Assembly (NCBI GenBank): GCA_016716965.1
Contig: JADJUP010000037.1
Location: 1-15,311 of the forward strand
DNA from: Sulfuritalea sp.
GTDB lineage: Bacteria > Pseudomonadota > Gammaproteobacteria > Burkholderiales > Rhodocyclaceae
DNA: 15,311 nucleotides
Direction of reading: 5' to 3'
The notes beneath the pieces were generated by a model. That model had not been told where the DNA came from. It made no database searches and saw only the letters and a list, made by a program, of their open reading frames with translations. Both the position numbers and the translations under genes were made by a program. Shown in pieces: positions 1-7,909 of the stretch. The first letter of the stretch is position 1, and each line of letters opens with the position of its first letter.

Positions 1-591
1 GCATTCGCCATACAGCACACCGGGTCGTTCTTCACCGCTTCCGGCACGCGGCGGTCGTGGCATACACGCCGGAGAAGCAGAACTCGCCGCCGGGGCTTGC
101 AGGCGGCGCACGCCGCGCAGCACGGTCCCTGTCGGGCGAGAGGGTTCACCACGCCGTTCGATATTTACGACATCGCTGCGCTGGGCGCGAGATCAAGCTT
201 CGCCGGAGTGCGTTCCCGAGGGAGCCGTGCAGGAAGCGTATATCAGCAGCAGCCGAACTGCTTCGCTGCGCCAGCCCCGGTGGCGGGTGGCGACGGCGCG
301 AGCTACCGTTTTGGTCATGTCCACGCCCACTGGCCTCGCCCTGCGCGCCGGCCAGCTGCGCCAGCGCATATCGTCGCGCCCGGAGCCGCCGAGGTCGAGC
401 ACGCGGCAGCCTGCCAGCAGCGGCGGCGCTACCCCAGCCGCAGCCGTAGTAGCGCTCCAGCACCGGGGTGGATGCGTTGTGCAGCATTGGAAATGTAGCC
501 TCGGCACGCTGGAGGCGCGCAGCAGGCGCTGGTCTTGAGGTCGGCGGTGCCGGCAAAGCTGCTTGCCGTAGTAGTCCTGACGAGTTCGCAT
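1..591 (-). pseudogene. arsM: ArsM-like arsenite S-adenosylmethionine methyltransferase, frameshifted, cut by left edge
   Basis: No single frame reads through, but the minus strand carries ArsM-type pieces in order across different frames: a YYGK start, DLKTSACC (about 519-545), ERYYGCG, RVLDLG (the SAM-binding glycine motif), GVDMT (about 316-330), SNGVVNLSPD (about 132-161), PGGEFCFS and DRRVPEAVKNDPV (about 19-57). Known family role: cytoplasmic methylation of arsenite using SAM, with cysteines holding As(III); the CC pair is visible. The ATG at 591 follows a GAGGAGA ribosome site. The gene continues past base 1. It probably shared a transcript with the DUF3179 gene just upstream. The conserved residues between indels suggest recent decay or sequence error rather than an ancient relic. 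The family call is firm; whether the gene is truly dead is not. Confidence 0.7.
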
Positions 592-632
592 GGTTTCTCC
601 TCGGTCGATTGCTCGAGCGCGGGCCGCGCGTT

Positions 633-1639
633 CAGCCTTGCTGCCGGGTGCCGTCCCGCACGGAAAATCTCGGTGGCGGGATGGAAGGGATACCAGTCGA
701 ACCGTGACGACCACTGCCGCCAGTTGTGACCCGTCGGCGCCGTGGGCGGCTGGCGCGCCGGGCCTTGTGGTCGTAGCGGATGGTTACGACAGTATCGCCG
801 ATGCGGACGGTGATTTCGCCCGCGGTCTTGACCAGCTCTGCGAAGGGATAGGCCTTGGTCCGCCGTCGATGCGGATGCCCAGCACGCGTTCCTTGGGATG
901 GAAGCCGGCGGCGCGGAAACTGTACCGGGAACAACCCGGTTCCTCGAATCTTTCATAGCCGTCGAGGGGTTGCGCCGGTAGGGACGTACGGTGCCGGTGT
1001 TGGTCGATAGCACCTGCGTCGCTGGTTGCGCCTTGCGCCGCCCGCCCAGGACTGTGGGGTCAGCGGCAGCATGGTCAGGCGCTTGCCCTTGAGGAGGGCC
1101 GCTGATGGCCCTGGCCGAGCAGTTGCGACCACAGGGGATTGGTCTGGCGGTCGTGAGCAGCACGTCGCTGTTGTAGAGCAGGCCGGAAACGCCGAAGGTC
1201 CAGCTCGCGACCGGCAACGACGCGCATCGAAGGCGACGCCGGTGCCGCAGCGGACAGAAGGGCACGCCACCGGATCCCGCCGATGCGGTCGTTCCACCAC
1301 CCGTGCCAGTTGAGGATGGGCACCGGGTAAGCGCGCGCGCCGTCTTGCCCCTGACCAGCCTCCCAGCCTGGTCGTCGTGCGCAGGGAAAGCAGCAGAGCC
1401 GGCCTGACGAAATCCGGCTTGTCGATGGAGGAATCCCGTCCTTCTCCGGTCCGCCGAAATTGATCTGCAGCCACGGGATCAAGCGAGTCCTTCAGGTCGA
1501 AGCCGTTCATCTCCTGCGCCGCAGGGGCTGCGGAGTAGGCGGCGACGACCAGCACCAGGCCACCGAGCATGCGCCGCAGCCAGCGCGCAAGGCGTGCGAT
1601 GGGGAAACCGGCGGACAGCGGCGAGATCAAGGTGGACAT
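633..1639 (-). pseudogene. DUF3179 domain secreted protein, broken by multiple frameshifts
   Basis: The ATG at 1639 opens a signal-peptide-like segment (RWLRRMLGGLVLVVAAYSAA, then PAAQ), so export is likely. Family pieces follow in changing frames: INFGGPEKDGIP (about 1432-1467), SIDKPDFVRP, AYPVPILNWH (about 1301-1330), FCPL and GTGVAFDAR (about 1225-1260), FGVSGLLYNSDVLL (about 1160-1203), DRQTN, GKRLTMLP, VLSTNTGTVRPY, AYPFAELV (about 829-853) and the terminal FDWYPFHPATEIF (about 663-701). This order matches DUF3179, a family of unknown function. The likely stop, about 633-635, lies some 40 bases before the ArsM-like start, so the two probably formed an operon. At least two frame changes fall within the first 60 residues of the mature part. 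Identity is secure; coordinates of the end are approximate. Confidence 0.72.
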
Positions 1640-1652
1640 GCCCCTTGGTCGT

Positions 1653-1742
1653 GCCAGGCGAGGATTGCTTACAGGCGCGACCAAAGTTTCCTCGGAGGGC
1701 AGTCCGCATTGGCGGGCCAGGTTCGACTGCGGCTCGCCTGGC
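1653..1742. repeat. 10-bp perfect inverted repeat in the gap between the dehydrogenase and DUF3179 genes
   Basis: GCCAGGCGAG at 1653-1662 is matched exactly by CTCGCCTGGC at 1733-1742, enclosing 70 bases. On the minus strand these arms would bracket the leader of the DUF3179 gene, immediately after the dehydrogenase stop. No T-run follows, so it is not an obvious terminator. A second shorter pair, TTGGTCG (1645-1651) with CGACCAA (1678-1684), overlaps it and lies just upstream of the DUF3179 start. A role in RNA folding between the genes is possible but unproven, and this lies beside an indel-rich stretch. Confidence 0.35.
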
Positions 1743-1755
1743 GCAGTGTCTCGCT

Positions 1756-2847
1756 TCAGAGGCCGTCGCCGGCGACGATGGCCACGATCGCCTTGCCGAC
1801 GTCTGGGGTCGTCGCCCTGCCGCCCATGTCCGGCGTGCGCGGGCCTTCTGCGGTCACCGTCTCGATGGCGCGCATGATCGCCGCGGCGGCCTCCGCGTGG
1901 CCGAGGTGTTCCAGCATCATCGCCCCGCACCAGATCTGGCCGATCGGGTTGGCGATCCCCTTGCCGTAGATGTCCGGCGCCGAGCCATGCACCGGCTCGA
2001 ACAGGGACGGAAACAAACGCTCCGGATTCAGGTTGGCCGAGGGTGCGATGCCGATGGTGCCGGTACAGGCCGGGCCGAGGTCGGACAGGATGTCGCCGAA
2101 CAGGTTGGACGCCACCACCACGTCGAACCAGTCCGGGTTGCGCACGAAATGCGCGGTCAGGATGTCGATGTGGTATTTGTCGGCGCGGATCGACGGATAG
2201 CTCGCTGCCATCGCAGCGAAGCGCTCGTCCCACCAGGGCATGGAGATCGAGATCCCGTTCGACTTGGTGGCCGATGTGACGTGCTTCTTCGCCCGCGTCA
2301 TCGCCAGTTCGAAAGCGAACTTCATGATGCGGTCCGTGCCGCGCCGGGTGAAGATGCTTTCCTGGATCACGGTTTCCTGAGGCGTGCCTTCGAACATCTT
2401 GCCGCCGACGCTGGAATACTCGCCCTCGGTGTTTTCGCGCACCACGTAGAAGTCGATCTCGCCGACCTTGCGGTTGGCCAGCGGGCAGGGCACGCCGGGC
2501 ATCAGGCGTACCGGGCGCAGGTTCACGTACTGGTCGAACTCGCGGCGAAACTTGAGCAGCGAGCCCCACAGCGAGATGTGGTCCGGCACCTTTTCCGGCC
2601 AGCCCGCGGCGCCGAAGAAGATGGCGTCGTGGCTGCCGATCTGCCGCTTCCAGTCGTCGGGCATCATCTGCCCGTGCTTGATGTAGTAGTCGCAGCTCCA
2701 GTCGAACTCGTCGAAATGCAGGGCGATGTCGAAGCGGGCGGCGGCCGCCTGCAGCACGCGCAGGCCTTCCGGCACCACCTCGCGGCCGATGCCGTCGCCG
2801 GGGATCACGGCGATGCGATGGGATTTGCCGGCTCTCGTCATTGCCAT
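1756..2847 (-). CDS. Tartrate / D-malate dehydrogenase (NAD-dependent, decarboxylating)
   Basis: A 363-residue cytosolic enzyme of the isocitrate/isopropylmalate dehydrogenase superfamily, the usual length for tartrate dehydrogenase (TtuC) and D-malate dehydrogenase (DmlA). Visible motifs: PGDGIG (16-21), the TDH-type stretch FFGAAGWPEKVPDHISLWGS (77-96), substrate-binding arginines around 101, 111 and 137 (VVRENTEGEY), catalytic lysine region TSATKSNGIS (K195), metal-binding GDILSD (251-256) and the NAD-binding HGSAPDIYGKGIANP (288-301). The family oxidises and/or decarboxylates D-malate or tartrate with NAD and a divalent metal; the motifs do not settle the preferred substrate. ATGs at 2847 and 2841 are both possible starts, with no strong ribosome site. 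It begins 13 bases after the hemerythrin stop, suggesting co-transcription. The reading frame is intact, unlike the genes downstream of it. Confidence 0.9.
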   Translation of the reverse strand: MAMTRAGKSHRIAVIPGDGIGREVVPEGLRVLQAAAARFDIALHFDEFDWSCDYYIKHGQMMPDDWKRQIGSHDAIFFGAAGWPEKVPDHISLWGSLLKFRREFDQYVNLRPVRLMPGVPCPLANRKVGEIDFYVVRENTEGEYSSVGGKMFEGTPQETVIQESIFTRRGTDRIMKFAFELAMTRAKKHVTSATKSNGISISMPWWDERFAAMAASYPSIRADKYHIDILTAHFVRNPDWFDVVVASNLFGDILSDLGPACTGTIGIAPSANLNPERLFPSLFEPVHGSAPDIYGKGIANPIGQIWCGAMMLEHLGHAEAAAAIMRAIETVTAEGPRTPDMGGRATTPDVGKAIVAIVAGDGL

Positions 2848-2860
2848 TGCGTCCAGGCGT

Positions 2861-3292
2861 TCAGGACTGACCGGAGGCGGCAGTGGGGTTGACCCCGGCC
2901 CGCAGGAAGTGGTCGACGAATTCGCGGTCGAAGCGATCTACATGATCGTTGAGCCATTGCTGGATGAAGGCCGCCAATTCGTCGGCGACTTCGAAGTCCT
3001 GGGCGCGTTTGCGGAATTTCTCCAGTTGCCGGGACAGGTCCAGGTGTTCGGCGACGTGGGTCTCGACTGCCGGGAAGGAAAGCATGCGCATCAGGCTTTC
3101 CTCGACCGCGAAATGGATCCGGGTCTCGATCGCCAGTTCGTCGAGGATGGCATTGGTTGCATAGCCGTAGTGTTTCCCGACGGCGTCGCGCAGCCGTTCG
3201 AGCAGGGCGTGCAGGCGCTTGTGCTGGGTGTCGAGTTCGGCGATGCCGATCTCGAAATTTGCTGGCAAGGTATTGGCGGGGGACGTATTCAC
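2861..3292 (-). CDS. Bacteriohemerythrin (O2-binding di-iron protein)
   Basis: A single-domain hemerythrin of 143 residues. All seven expected iron ligands are in register: H24 (DTQH), H60 and E64 (HFAVEE), H79 and H83 (HVAEH), H117 and D122 (HVDRFD). Proteins of this family bind O2 reversibly at a non-haem di-iron centre in a four-helix bundle; roles proposed elsewhere include oxygen delivery and oxygen sensing. No signal peptide or membrane segment is seen, so it is probably cytosolic. The start used is GTG at 3292, because there is no upstream ATG and the IGIAELD core begins soon after; no good ribosome site is visible, so the start is the weak point. It lies 13 bases upstream of the dehydrogenase and 58 bases downstream of the AraC gene. 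Confidence 0.88.
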   Translation of the reverse strand: MNTSPANTLPANFEIGIAELDTQHKRLHALLERLRDAVGKHYGYATNAILDELAIETRIHFAVEESLMRMLSFPAVETHVAEHLDLSRQLEKFRKRAQDFEVADELAAFIQQWLNDHVDRFDREFVDHFLRAGVNPTAASGQS

Positions 3293-3350
3293 GGGGCCGG
3301 CGGCGTAGCGGGAATCTGAATCCTAACACCCCGCTTCGACGACAACCCGG

Positions 3351-4403
3351 TCAGCTCCCGGCAAAGCGCCGCCGGTATTCGCGCGGCCCGCTGCCGGTCC
3401 AGGCGGCGAAGGCGCGATAGAAGGCGGCGGCGTCGGCAAAGCCGAGATCGGTACCGATGCGGTTGAGCGGCCGCGATGTCTTCGACAGCCATTCGATGGC
3501 CAGCTCGCGCCGCAGGCCGTCCTTGATGGCGCGAAAACTGGTGCCCTCGTCTTCCAGCCGCCGGTGCAGGGTGCGCGGCGAAAGAAACAGGCGCTTGGCC
3601 AGCGCCGGCAGCGCAAGGTGCTCGGGCAGGGCGGCGCGCAGGTGTTCGCGTACGCGCAGGGCCAGCGCGCGGTCGCGGCGGTAGAGCGTGGTGATGCTGG
3701 CCGGCGCGTCGGCGAGGAAGAGCGTCAGCGCGGCCTCGTCGCGGCGCACCGGCAAGGCCAGCCACTCGACCGGAAAGCGCGCTTCGAGGCGCGGCGCGTC
3801 GAAGGTGTGGCGCGGGGCGAAGACCAGTTCGTAATCGGCGACGTGCGGCGGCGGCGGGTAAGGGAAGCTGACTTCGTCCAGCGGCAGCGGATGGGCCACC
3901 AGCCAGGCGGCCAGGCCGTGGATCAGGCGCAGCAGCCACTCGAAGGCGAATACCCGCCCGGCGCGTCCGACTGGCAGCGGATGCTCTTCGGCGATGACCA
4001 GCACCGCCGCGCGGCCGCCGTTTTCGAGGTCGACCGAAACATCGTCTAGCAGCACGCGCAGGCTGCGGGCAATTCGTTCCAGCGCGGCTTCAAGAGTCGG
4101 CGCTGACAGCACGGCGCGGCACAGCAGCTCGAAGCTGCCGCGGCGCAACGGGCGCGAGAAGAGGGCAAAGCCTTCGTCGTCGAGCTGTTCGTTGATCAGG
4201 CGATAGAGCGCCGCATAACGTGCTACCGGGACGCGGGCATTGCGCTGGTGGATCAGATCGCTGGCAATTCCTGCATGTTCGAGCAGATCCCTTTGGCTCA
4301 GCCCGGTACGGCCGACTCCGGCAAGAATGCCGGTAACAAAGCCAATTGCGACCGTCGGCGCGCTGCCGGTGGTCCTGCGGGGCGGGGGGCTTGGTGTGGC
4401 CAT
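3351..4403 (-). CDS. AraC-family transcriptional regulator (OruR-like, arabinose-binding-type N-terminal domain)
   Basis: A 350-residue cytosolic regulator. Residues about 20-215 fit the large N-terminal effector domain seen in OruR/ArgR-like AraC proteins (for example ALFSRPLRRGSFELLCRAVL and the later FPYPPPPHVADYELVF). Residues about 250-347 form the AraC DNA-binding domain: first helix-turn-helix at LPALAKRLFLSPRTLHRRL (265-283), then IGTDLGFADAAAFYRAFAAW (316-335) ending in the usual P-x-x-Y-R-R-R-F. The gene is divergent from icmF with about 100 bases between the starts, so regulation of icmF is the natural hypothesis. The effector is unknown. The ATG at 4403 is chosen because the next upstream ATG on this strand is out of frame. 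Extra AraC-type copies elsewhere cannot be excluded. Confidence 0.88.
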   Translation of the reverse strand: MATPSPPPRRTTGSAPTVAIGFVTGILAGVGRTGLSQRDLLEHAGIASDLIHQRNARVPVARYAALYRLINEQLDDEGFALFSRPLRRGSFELLCRAVLSAPTLEAALERIARSLRVLLDDVSVDLENGGRAAVLVIAEEHPLPVGRAGRVFAFEWLLRLIHGLAAWLVAHPLPLDEVSFPYPPPPHVADYELVFAPRHTFDAPRLEARFPVEWLALPVRRDEAALTLFLADAPASITTLYRRDRALALRVREHLRAALPEHLALPALAKRLFLSPRTLHRRLEDEGTSFRAIKDGLRRELAIEWLSKTSRPLNRIGTDLGFADAAAFYRAFAAWTGSGPREYRRRFAGS

Positions 4404-4503
4404 GATGGCAAATTATGCATAGTTATCGTCGTTTTGTGTCATGGCATCGCCGCCGGGCTTTGCCTATCATGCGAGCTCTGCCGCCCTTCCGTGGAGCCAC
4501 GCC
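4404..4503. promoter_or_regulatory. Divergent promoter region between the AraC-type regulator and icmF
   Basis: This gap is notably AT-rich at 4405-4440 against a GC-rich background. It holds a TATCAT box (4465-4470) that could be a -10 for icmF, and on the minus strand CATAAT-like sequence near the regulator start. The element GCCATGATGGC (4399-4409) is an interrupted palindrome, and its half ATGGC recurs at 4441-4445, giving spaced half-sites that an AraC-type protein might use. The icmF ribosome site is TGGAG at 4491-4495, eight bases before ATG 4504. No convincing -35 box was found. The regulatory role is inferred from layout. Confidence 0.4.
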
Positions 4504-7500
4504 ATGACCGACTTAAACATTGCCGCCAAGCTGGTGCCCTACAAGCCCAAGCACAAGGTTCGCTTCGTCACTGCCACTTCGCTGTTCGACGGCCACGACG
4601 CCTCGATAAACATCATGCGCCGCATCCTGCAGGCGACCGGCGCCGAGGTGATCCATCTCGGCCACAACCGTTCGGTGGACGAGATCGTCAACGCGGCGCT
4701 GCAGGAAGATGCCCAGGGCATCGCGGTGTCGTCCTACCAGGGTGGCCACGTCGAGTTCTTCAAGTACATGATCGACCTGCTCAAGCAACGCGGCGGCGAG
4801 AACATCAAGGTCTTCGGCGGCGGCGGCGGCGTCATCGTGCCGGCCGAGATGAAGGAGCTGCACGACTACGGCGTGGCCCACCTGTACTCGGTCGAGGACG
4901 GCCAGAAGATGGGCCTGCAGGGCATGATCAACGACATGGTGGCGCGTTGCGACCACGATCTTTCCAAACGCGCGCCGCAGGAGCTGAAGGCGCTGGAAGT
5001 CGCCGACCGCGCCGAGCGCCTGAGGAATCTCGCGCAGATCATCACCGCGCTGGAGAACGGCGCCTGGCCGGAGAAGGCGAAGAAGGCGCTGGCCGAGAAG
5101 GCCGCCGTGTCGTCAGCGCCGACTCTTGGCATCACCGGCACCGGCGGCGCCGGCAAGTCCTCGCTGACCGACGAGCTGATCCGCCGCTTCCGCCTCGACC
5201 AGGACGACGCCCAGAAGATCGCCGTGATCTCGATCGACCCCTCGCGCAAGCGCACCGGCGGCGCGCTGCTGGGCGACCGCATCCGCATGAACGCGATCCA
5301 GCATCCCAACATCTACATGCGCTCGCTGGCCACGCGCGACACCGGCTCGGAAATCTCCAAGGCCCTGCCCGACGTGATCGCCGCCTGCAAGGTGGCCGGC
5401 TTCGACCTGATCGTGGTCGAGACCTCCGGCATCGGCCAGGGCGACGCCGCCATCGTGCCGCTGGTCGACGTTTCGCTCTACGTCATGACGCCGGAGTTCG
5501 GCGCCGCCTCGCAGCTGGAGAAGATCGACATGCTCGACTTCGCCGACTTCGTCGCCATCAACAAGTTCGACCGCAAGGGCGCTGAGGATGCGCTGCGCGA
5601 CGTGCGCAAGCAGTACCAGCGCAATCGCGAACGTTTCGGCGAGAAGCCCGACGACATGCCGGTGTTCGGCACCATGGCGGCGCGCTTCAACGACGACGGC
5701 GTCACCGCGCTCTACCAGGCACTGGCGCCGCGCCTCGCCGAGCGCGGTCTGAAGTTCGCCAAGAGCCGCCTGCCGGTTGTGGCGGTCAAGGCTTCGTCAG
5801 CCGGGCGCGCCATCGTGCCCGCCGATCGCGTCAGGTATCTGGCCGAGATCGCCGAGGCGCTGCGCGGCTATCACCGTCACATCGCCGAACAGGCGACCCT
5901 GGCCCGGGAACGCCAGTCGCTGAAGACCGCCAAGGCCATCTTCGAGTCTTGCAAGAAGAATGCGAACGACTTCGACGAACTGATCACCTGGAAGGACGGC
6001 CAGCTCACGCCGCATGCCAGGAAGCTGCTGGCGATGTGGCCGGACATGAAGAAGGCCTATGCCGGCGACGAATACGTGGTCAAGATCCGCGACAAGGAGA
6101 TCCGCACCGGCCTGGTGAGCGAGACGCTTTCCGGCACCAAGATCCGCAAGGTGGTGCTGCCGCGCTTCGACGACGAGGGCGAACTGCTCAAGTTCCTGAT
6201 GCGCGAGAACGTGCCCGGCTCCTTCCCCTACACCGCCGGCGTGTTCGCCTTCAAGCGCGAGAACGAAGACCCGACGCGCATGTTCGCCGGCGAGGGCGAC
6301 GCCTTCCGCACCAACAAGCGCTTCCTGAAAGTTTCCGAGGGCATGCCGGCCAAGCGCCTGTCCACGGCCTTCGACTCGGTCACGCTCTACGGCTGCGACC
6401 CCGATCCGCGCCCGGACATTTACGGCAAGATCGGCAACTCCGGCGTCTCGATCGCCACGCTGGACGACCTCAAGGTGCTGTACTCGGGCTTCGACCTGTG
6501 CGACCCGGCGACCTCGGTGTCGATGACCATCAACGGCCCGGCGCCGATGATCCTGGCCATGTTCCTCAATGCCGCGATCGACCAGCAACTCGGCAAGTTC
6601 GTCACCGACAACAATCGCCAGCCGACCGAGGACGAAGCCGAGAAGATCCGCGAATGGACGCTCTCATCCGTGCGCGGCACGGTGCAGGCCGACATCCTCA
6701 AGGAGGACCAGGGCCAGAACACCTGCATCTTCAGCACCGAGTTCGCGCTGAAGATGATGGGCGACATCGCCGAGTTCTTCGTGCACAACCAGATCCGCAA
6801 CTTCTACTCGGTGTCGATCTCCGGTTACCACATCGCCGAAGCCGGGGCCAACCCGATCAGCCAGCTCGCCTTCACGCTGGCCAACGGCTTCACCTACGTC
6901 GAGACCTACCTCGCGCGCGGCATGCACATCGACGACTTCGCGCCCAACCTCAGCTTCTTCTTCAGCAACGGCATGGACCCGGAATACTCGGTGATCGGCC
7001 GCGTCGCGCGCCGCATCTGGGCCGTGGCGATGAAGAACAAGTACGGCGCCAACGAGCGCAGCCAGAAGCTCAAGTACCACATCCAGACTTCCGGGCGCAG
7101 CCTGCACGCGCAGGAGATGGACTTCAACGATATCCGCACCACGCTGCAGGCCCTGATCGCGATCTACGACAACTGCAACTCGCTGCACACCAACGCCTAC
7201 GACGAGGCCATCACCACGCCGACCGAGGAATCCGTGCGCCGCGCCATGGCGATCCAGCTCGTCATCAACCGCGAGTGGGGCGTGGCCAAGAACGAGAACC
7301 CCAACCAGGGCGCCTTCGTCATGGAAGAGCTGACCGACCTCGTGGAAGAGGCCGTGCTCAAGGAATTCGAAGCCATCGCATCGAGGGGCGGCGTGCTCGG
7401 CGCCATGGAAACCGGCTACCAGCGCGGCAAGATCCAGGAAGAGTCGATGCACTACGAGCACAAGAAGCACGACGGCTCCTTCCCCATCATCGGCGTCAAT

Positions 7501-7774
7501 ACCTTCCTCAATCCGCACGGCTCGGGCGTGGCGAGCGAGATCGAACTGGCGCGCTCGACCGAGGGACGAAAAGCAGTCGCAGCTCACGCGTCTTGCCGAC
7601 TTCCAGAAGCGCAACGCCGGGCAGGCGGAAGCCTGCCTGGCCAAGTTGCGCCAGGCCGTGATCGACAACGACAATGTCTTCGCGGTGATGATGGAGGCAG
7701 TGCGCCATTGTTCGCTGGGGCAGATTTCGAACGCGCTGTACCTGGTGGGCGGGCAGTACCGGCGCAGCATGTAG
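4504..7774 (+). CDS. icmF: Fused isobutyryl-CoA mutase with MeaI-type GTPase (IcmF), one apparent frameshift near 7563-7565
   Basis: Adenosylcobalamin-dependent interconversion of isobutyryl-CoA and n-butyryl-CoA; known members also act weakly on isovaleryl/pivalyl-CoA. Domain order is the IcmF one: B12-binding domain (about 18-150, cobalt-ligand His31 in DGHDAS), G-protein chaperone (about 190-430: GTGGAGKS with K218, D245PSRKRTGG, E306TSGIGQ, NKFD 353-356), a linker, then the large mutase barrel (about 550-1010) and the C-terminal part. F594 (TRMF) and Q738 (QNTCIF) appear to match the Phe/Gln pair that distinguishes IcmF from methylmalonyl-CoA mutase (Tyr/Arg). ATG 4504 is preferred over in-frame ATG 4441 because it has TGGAG upstream and begins at the conserved sequence. 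After GAG(7561-7563) one extra G shifts the frame; without it the protein reads on through DEKQSQLTRLADF to a stop at 7772-7774, 1089 residues, normal for IcmF. As written, the frame runs to 8202 with unrelated sequence. Confidence 0.93.
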
Positions 7775-7780
7775 GACCAC

Positions 7781-7815
7781 AGTCGCCGCCGGGTCGGTGG
7801 CGGTGGCGGGCGACT
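7781..7815 (+). terminator. Hairpin downstream of icmF, possible terminator
   Basis: AGTCGCC (7781-7787) pairs with GGCGACT (7809-7815); three more pairs (GCC 7788-7790 with GGC 7805-7807) form if one base bulges. The hairpin starts 7 bases after the corrected icmF stop. There is no T-run after it, so it may slow or process the transcript rather than act as a classical intrinsic terminator. Confidence 0.3.
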
Positions 7816-7820
7816 TGGCT

Positions 7821-7826
7821 GATAAT
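7821..7826 (+). promoter_or_regulatory. Possible -10 box for the YhgE-like gene
   Basis: GATAAT here resembles a sigma70 -10 box; no good -35 is seen. It would place the transcript start near 7833, just after the first in-frame ATG (7832), and so supports the later ATG at 7910. The same GATAATGC string appears upstream of the hydroxybutyryl-CoA dehydrogenase gene. Confidence 0.28.
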
Positions 7827-7909
7827 GCGGCATGCCGGATGTATCGCCGGTCCGCGGTGCCGGTCGATTCCGGTCCGCGTGTCGATCCCGCCGACCCACG
7901 CTGCACACC

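Noticed and set aside
953..2569. Long minus-strand frame of 538 codons
   Set aside because: Its first half is an out-of-frame shadow of the dehydrogenase; only the part from 1639 downward is real, as the DUF3179 N-terminus.
4442..4463. Sigma54-like TGGC...GC promoter upstream of icmF
   Set aside because: The distance between the GG and GC elements is far larger than the fixed sigma54 spacing.
4434..4470. TTGTGT with TATCAT as a standard promoter for icmF
   Set aside because: The spacing is 25 bases, too long for sigma70; TATCAT was kept only as a weak -10 candidate.
4248..5585. Plus-strand frame of 445 codons over the icmF start
   Set aside because: Out-of-frame shadow, rich in Arg and Pro, crossing the AraC gene antisense and the promoter region.
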